Positions 62,219 to 64,000 of a DNA stretch of 64,000 nt are shown here, piece by piece (the stretch's first letter is position 1; every line of letters starts with the position of its first letter). A program made the translations under genes and the position numbers. This stretch comes from Tieghemiomyces parasiticus (taxonomy: Eukaryota; Kickxellomycota; Dimargaritomycetes; Dimargaritales; Dimargaritaceae). Below the pieces are notes generated by a model that saw only the letters and a list, made by a program, of their open reading frames with translations, ran no database searches and was not told the DNA's origin. Where the stretch lies: positions 1 to 64,000 of the forward strand of contig JANBPT010000070.1 of the NCBI GenBank assembly GCA_027575765.1, read 5' to 3'.

Positions 62219-64000
62219 TCAGAGCCGATCGTTTGGCCCGCCAGGGAGGATGATGGAGCCTGGGGTCGTCGGTCCATTGCTCGGGTTGAGACCCATAACG
62301 GACGCTCCTGGCGTGGGCGGAGCCGGTGGTGGCTTGCCGGTGTTCAGATTGACTGGGGACCCTACAGCGGAATGTGGGGTGGATCCAGCCGTCGCGGCAG
62401 TACCGCCGTTCTTTGGTTTTCGACCTCGCGGAGATGGATTAGTGGTGCGGGCCCGCTTGGTTTTCGTGCCGGCGTCGTTACCAGCCTTCTTTTTACCCAA
62501 CACCGGGGAGGGCGACGCTGGATTCCCACTGAGCCCTGAGGCCATCTGGCTGAGGTTGGGAGACAGCAGGCCGCCAGCTGCATTGGCCAGGAACTTACCC
62601 GTCATGTCTGGGGGCGGCATGGAACTGTTGTGTGGAAGGCCGTGGCCATTGGTCATCGGACCGCCAGGAAGATTGGGTGAAATACCGAGGCCACCGTTCG
62701 TCATGGAAATGGGGGATACCAACACCGAGCTGGACAGTGCCGGCGAGGCCAGCGGCGTCTTCCCGGCCTTGCTCCCCGCTTGCCGCCGCTTGGTCGTCTT
62801 GGGTGAGGCCTTCTTAATGCCCTCCACGCCTCCCAGTTGGCCCGCCGCAGGCGAGGGAAGGTCACCCTCAGGTCCTGGGGTGACGGTCGCATTAAGAGGG
62901 CCACCGTCAGCGAACAGGCCCGCGGTCGCACCAGGAGTGGCGGGTACGCTTGCGGCCGGGGTGACGGTTCCATTGAGACCGGCTTGGGCGTGGAGCTGAA
63001 GCATGTGCAAGGCCTGGGCCGGATTGGTGGCCATTGTCTGGAAGGCATGCTGGGGAGCCGCGTTGGTGAGGGCGGCGAACTGCATCACGCCGCCCATCTG
63101 AGAGACCACCTCCAGCATCTCGAGGGCGCGGATGACGGACTCTGGGTAGCCCGAGCCGTTAATCGGGGATTCTGGCACCAGACTTAGCGATAAACCGAGC
63201 TTGCCCTCGCCCTTACCGGGGCCCTTTTTGCCGGCGGTGTGATGACTGCTGTTGCGCAGCGTGTCGAGGATGACCCGGGGCAGCAACTCAATGTGGGCAT
63301 CCGTGGTGAACTCCCACACGTCAATCTTCATCTCGGCGTTGAAATACACGCTGAGCCGGCCTTCGTGCTGTACCTTGGTGCCACTCTTGTGCATGTCCAA
63401 GATGGTCACACCGGGGCACTCCAGGGTCCGCCCCTTGATCCCAAGGTCGTGCTCCGTATGGCTCTCGAAGGCAAACATCTGGCGCGAGATCCCGCTACGC
63501 CGCAACGCCTGGAAATAGCCTGGGAGCGTGTGGGTGTTGAGATCAAAGGTCCGCTTCCGGGTGAGCTCGTTCTCATCGTAGGCTACCGTGATCTGGACGA
63601 TGGCGTTATCAGCAAAGTGGGTCCGCACCAGGTCCTGCCACTCAGCATCCGCGTCAGGGTCGGCCAGACGGTTGAACCGCGCAAAGAAGTGATGCAGCCG
63701 AACAAAGCCAGTGTCGGTTGGGGAGCCACCAGCGATGGCCGCGGTCGAGGTGGTGGGCGTGGCCGTGGCAGCGTTCGCTGGTGCGACTGAGCCCAAACTG
63801 GCCAGGCCGACTGCCGTCGGGGGGAATGGTAGGCCGGCGGCTGCCATCGGCGCTGAGCTGGCCGTGGCGACTGTGGGGCCTTGCGAGCCGGCACTGCCAG
63901 CGGACGGATGTGGTCGTGGGACTGTGGGCGGTTGGACCGACGGTGGTGGCTGTGGCCGTGGCTGTGTCGGCGGTGTGGGGCCGGCCGAGAGACCGGGGGT
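62219..64000 (-). CDS. LIM-domain-binding transcription cofactor (LDB/Mfg1/Adn1 type), 5' end missing
   Basis: The frame is open to the right edge, giving 593 visible residues, with the start outside the window. The visible N-terminus is Pro/Gln-rich, then Ala/Thr-rich. The LIM_bind domain covers roughly 75-220 of the visible part: RLHHFFARFNRLADPDAD, HFADNAIVQITVAYDENEL, RKRTFDLNTHTLPGYFQAL, then GRLSVYFNAEMKIDVWEFTT and HIELLPRVILDTLRN. A helical segment (VIRALEMLEVVSQMGGVMQF) follows. The C-terminal 300 residues are disordered with several basic, nuclear-signal-like clusters (KKASPKTTKRRQ, GKKKAGNDAGTKTKRAR, SPRGRKPKNGG). Animal LDB1 joins LIM-homeodomain factors; yeast Mfg1 and S. pombe Adn1 are LIM-binding-type regulators of filamentous growth and adhesion. 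By analogy this is likely a nuclear regulator of morphogenesis. Confidence 0.92.
   Translation of the reverse strand, partial: TPGLSAGPTPPTQPRPQPPPSVQPPTVPRPHPSAGSAGSQGPTVATASSAPMAAAGLPFPPTAVGLASLGSVAPANAATATPTTSTAAIAGGSPTDTGFVRLHHFFARFNRLADPDADAEWQDLVRTHFADNAIVQITVAYDENELTRKRTFDLNTHTLPGYFQALRRSGISRQMFAFESHTEHDLGIKGRTLECPGVTILDMHKSGTKVQHEGRLSVYFNAEMKIDVWEFTTDAHIELLPRVILDTLRNSSHHTAGKKGPGKGEGKLGLSLSLVPESPINGSGYPESVIRALEMLEVVSQMGGVMQFAALTNAAPQHAFQTMATNPAQALHMLQLHAQAGLNGTVTPAASVPATPGATAGLFADGGPLNATVTPGPEGDLPSPAAGQLGGVEGIKKASPKTTKRRQAGSKAGKTPLASPALSSSVLVSPISMTNGGLGISPNLPGGPMTNGHGLPHNSSMPPPDMTGKFLANAAGGLLSPNLSQMASGLSGNPASPSPVLGKKKAGNDAGTKTKRARTTNPSPRGRKPKNGGTAATAGSTPHSAVGSPVNLNTGKPPPAPPTPGASVMGLNPSNGPTTPGSIILPGGPNDRL

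Noticed and set aside
1..64000. CRISPR arrays, prophage, bacterial operons or intact transposons
   Set aside because: No spaced direct repeats, no transposase or reverse-transcriptase motifs, and the gene structure is plainly eukaryotic with introns.

Overview
This 64-kb window reads as nuclear DNA of a filamentous, probably early-diverging ('zygomycete-grade') fungus. The genes are split by short spliceosomal introns (GTAAGT-type donors, CTAAC/CTAAT-like branch points, CAG/TAG acceptors). The set includes a septin, the SSU-processome protein Utp10, a CBS-PB1 protein of the fungal Mug70 type and a LIM-binding Mfg1/Adn1-type regulator. It also holds genes often missing from yeasts: LMBR1-type, NECAP, STEAP-like and NIPA. 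The organism is inferred from gene content; no rRNA or tRNA marker was found. Coding exons are GC-rich at third codon positions. Long spacers, one of about 6 kb, are closer to 50% GC and hold little.

Layout, left to right: the 5' part of DNA topoisomerase II (minus, running off the left edge); a secreted orphan protein (plus); an ABCG half-transporter (minus); a small secreted double-psi beta-barrel protein (minus); a protein with a signal peptide followed by F-box-like and ankyrin-like segments (minus), with a decayed gene-like tract facing away from it; an LMBR1/LMBD1-type membrane protein (minus); intronless 2249-residue UTP10 (minus); a MED9-like Mediator candidate (plus); a septin (plus); a six-exon NECAP endocytosis protein (minus); a gene-poor stretch; an LPMO-like secreted protein with His at the mature N-terminus (plus); a CBS-PB1 tail-anchored protein (minus); a STEAP-like metalloreductase (minus); a NIPA magnesium transporter (plus); a second secreted orphan (minus); an FMN-binding pyridoxamine-phosphate-oxidase-like protein (plus); and the C-terminal part of a LIM-binding transcription cofactor (minus, running off the right edge).

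The genes do not form one pathway; this is an ordinary eukaryotic mixture of housekeeping, membrane-transport and secreted genes. The most interesting items are: (i) a STEAP-type haem/FNO metalloreductase in a fungus; (ii) three secreted proteins of unknown function that share a promoter-exon layout (TATA-like box 30-40 bp before the ATG, signal-peptide exon, one phase-0 intron, long second exon), one of which pairs a signal peptide with an F-box-like motif; and (iii) an LPMO-like protein that I could not place in a family. Exon joins were worked out by hand from splice signals, reading phase and family similarity. They are self-consistent in phase but have no RNA support.
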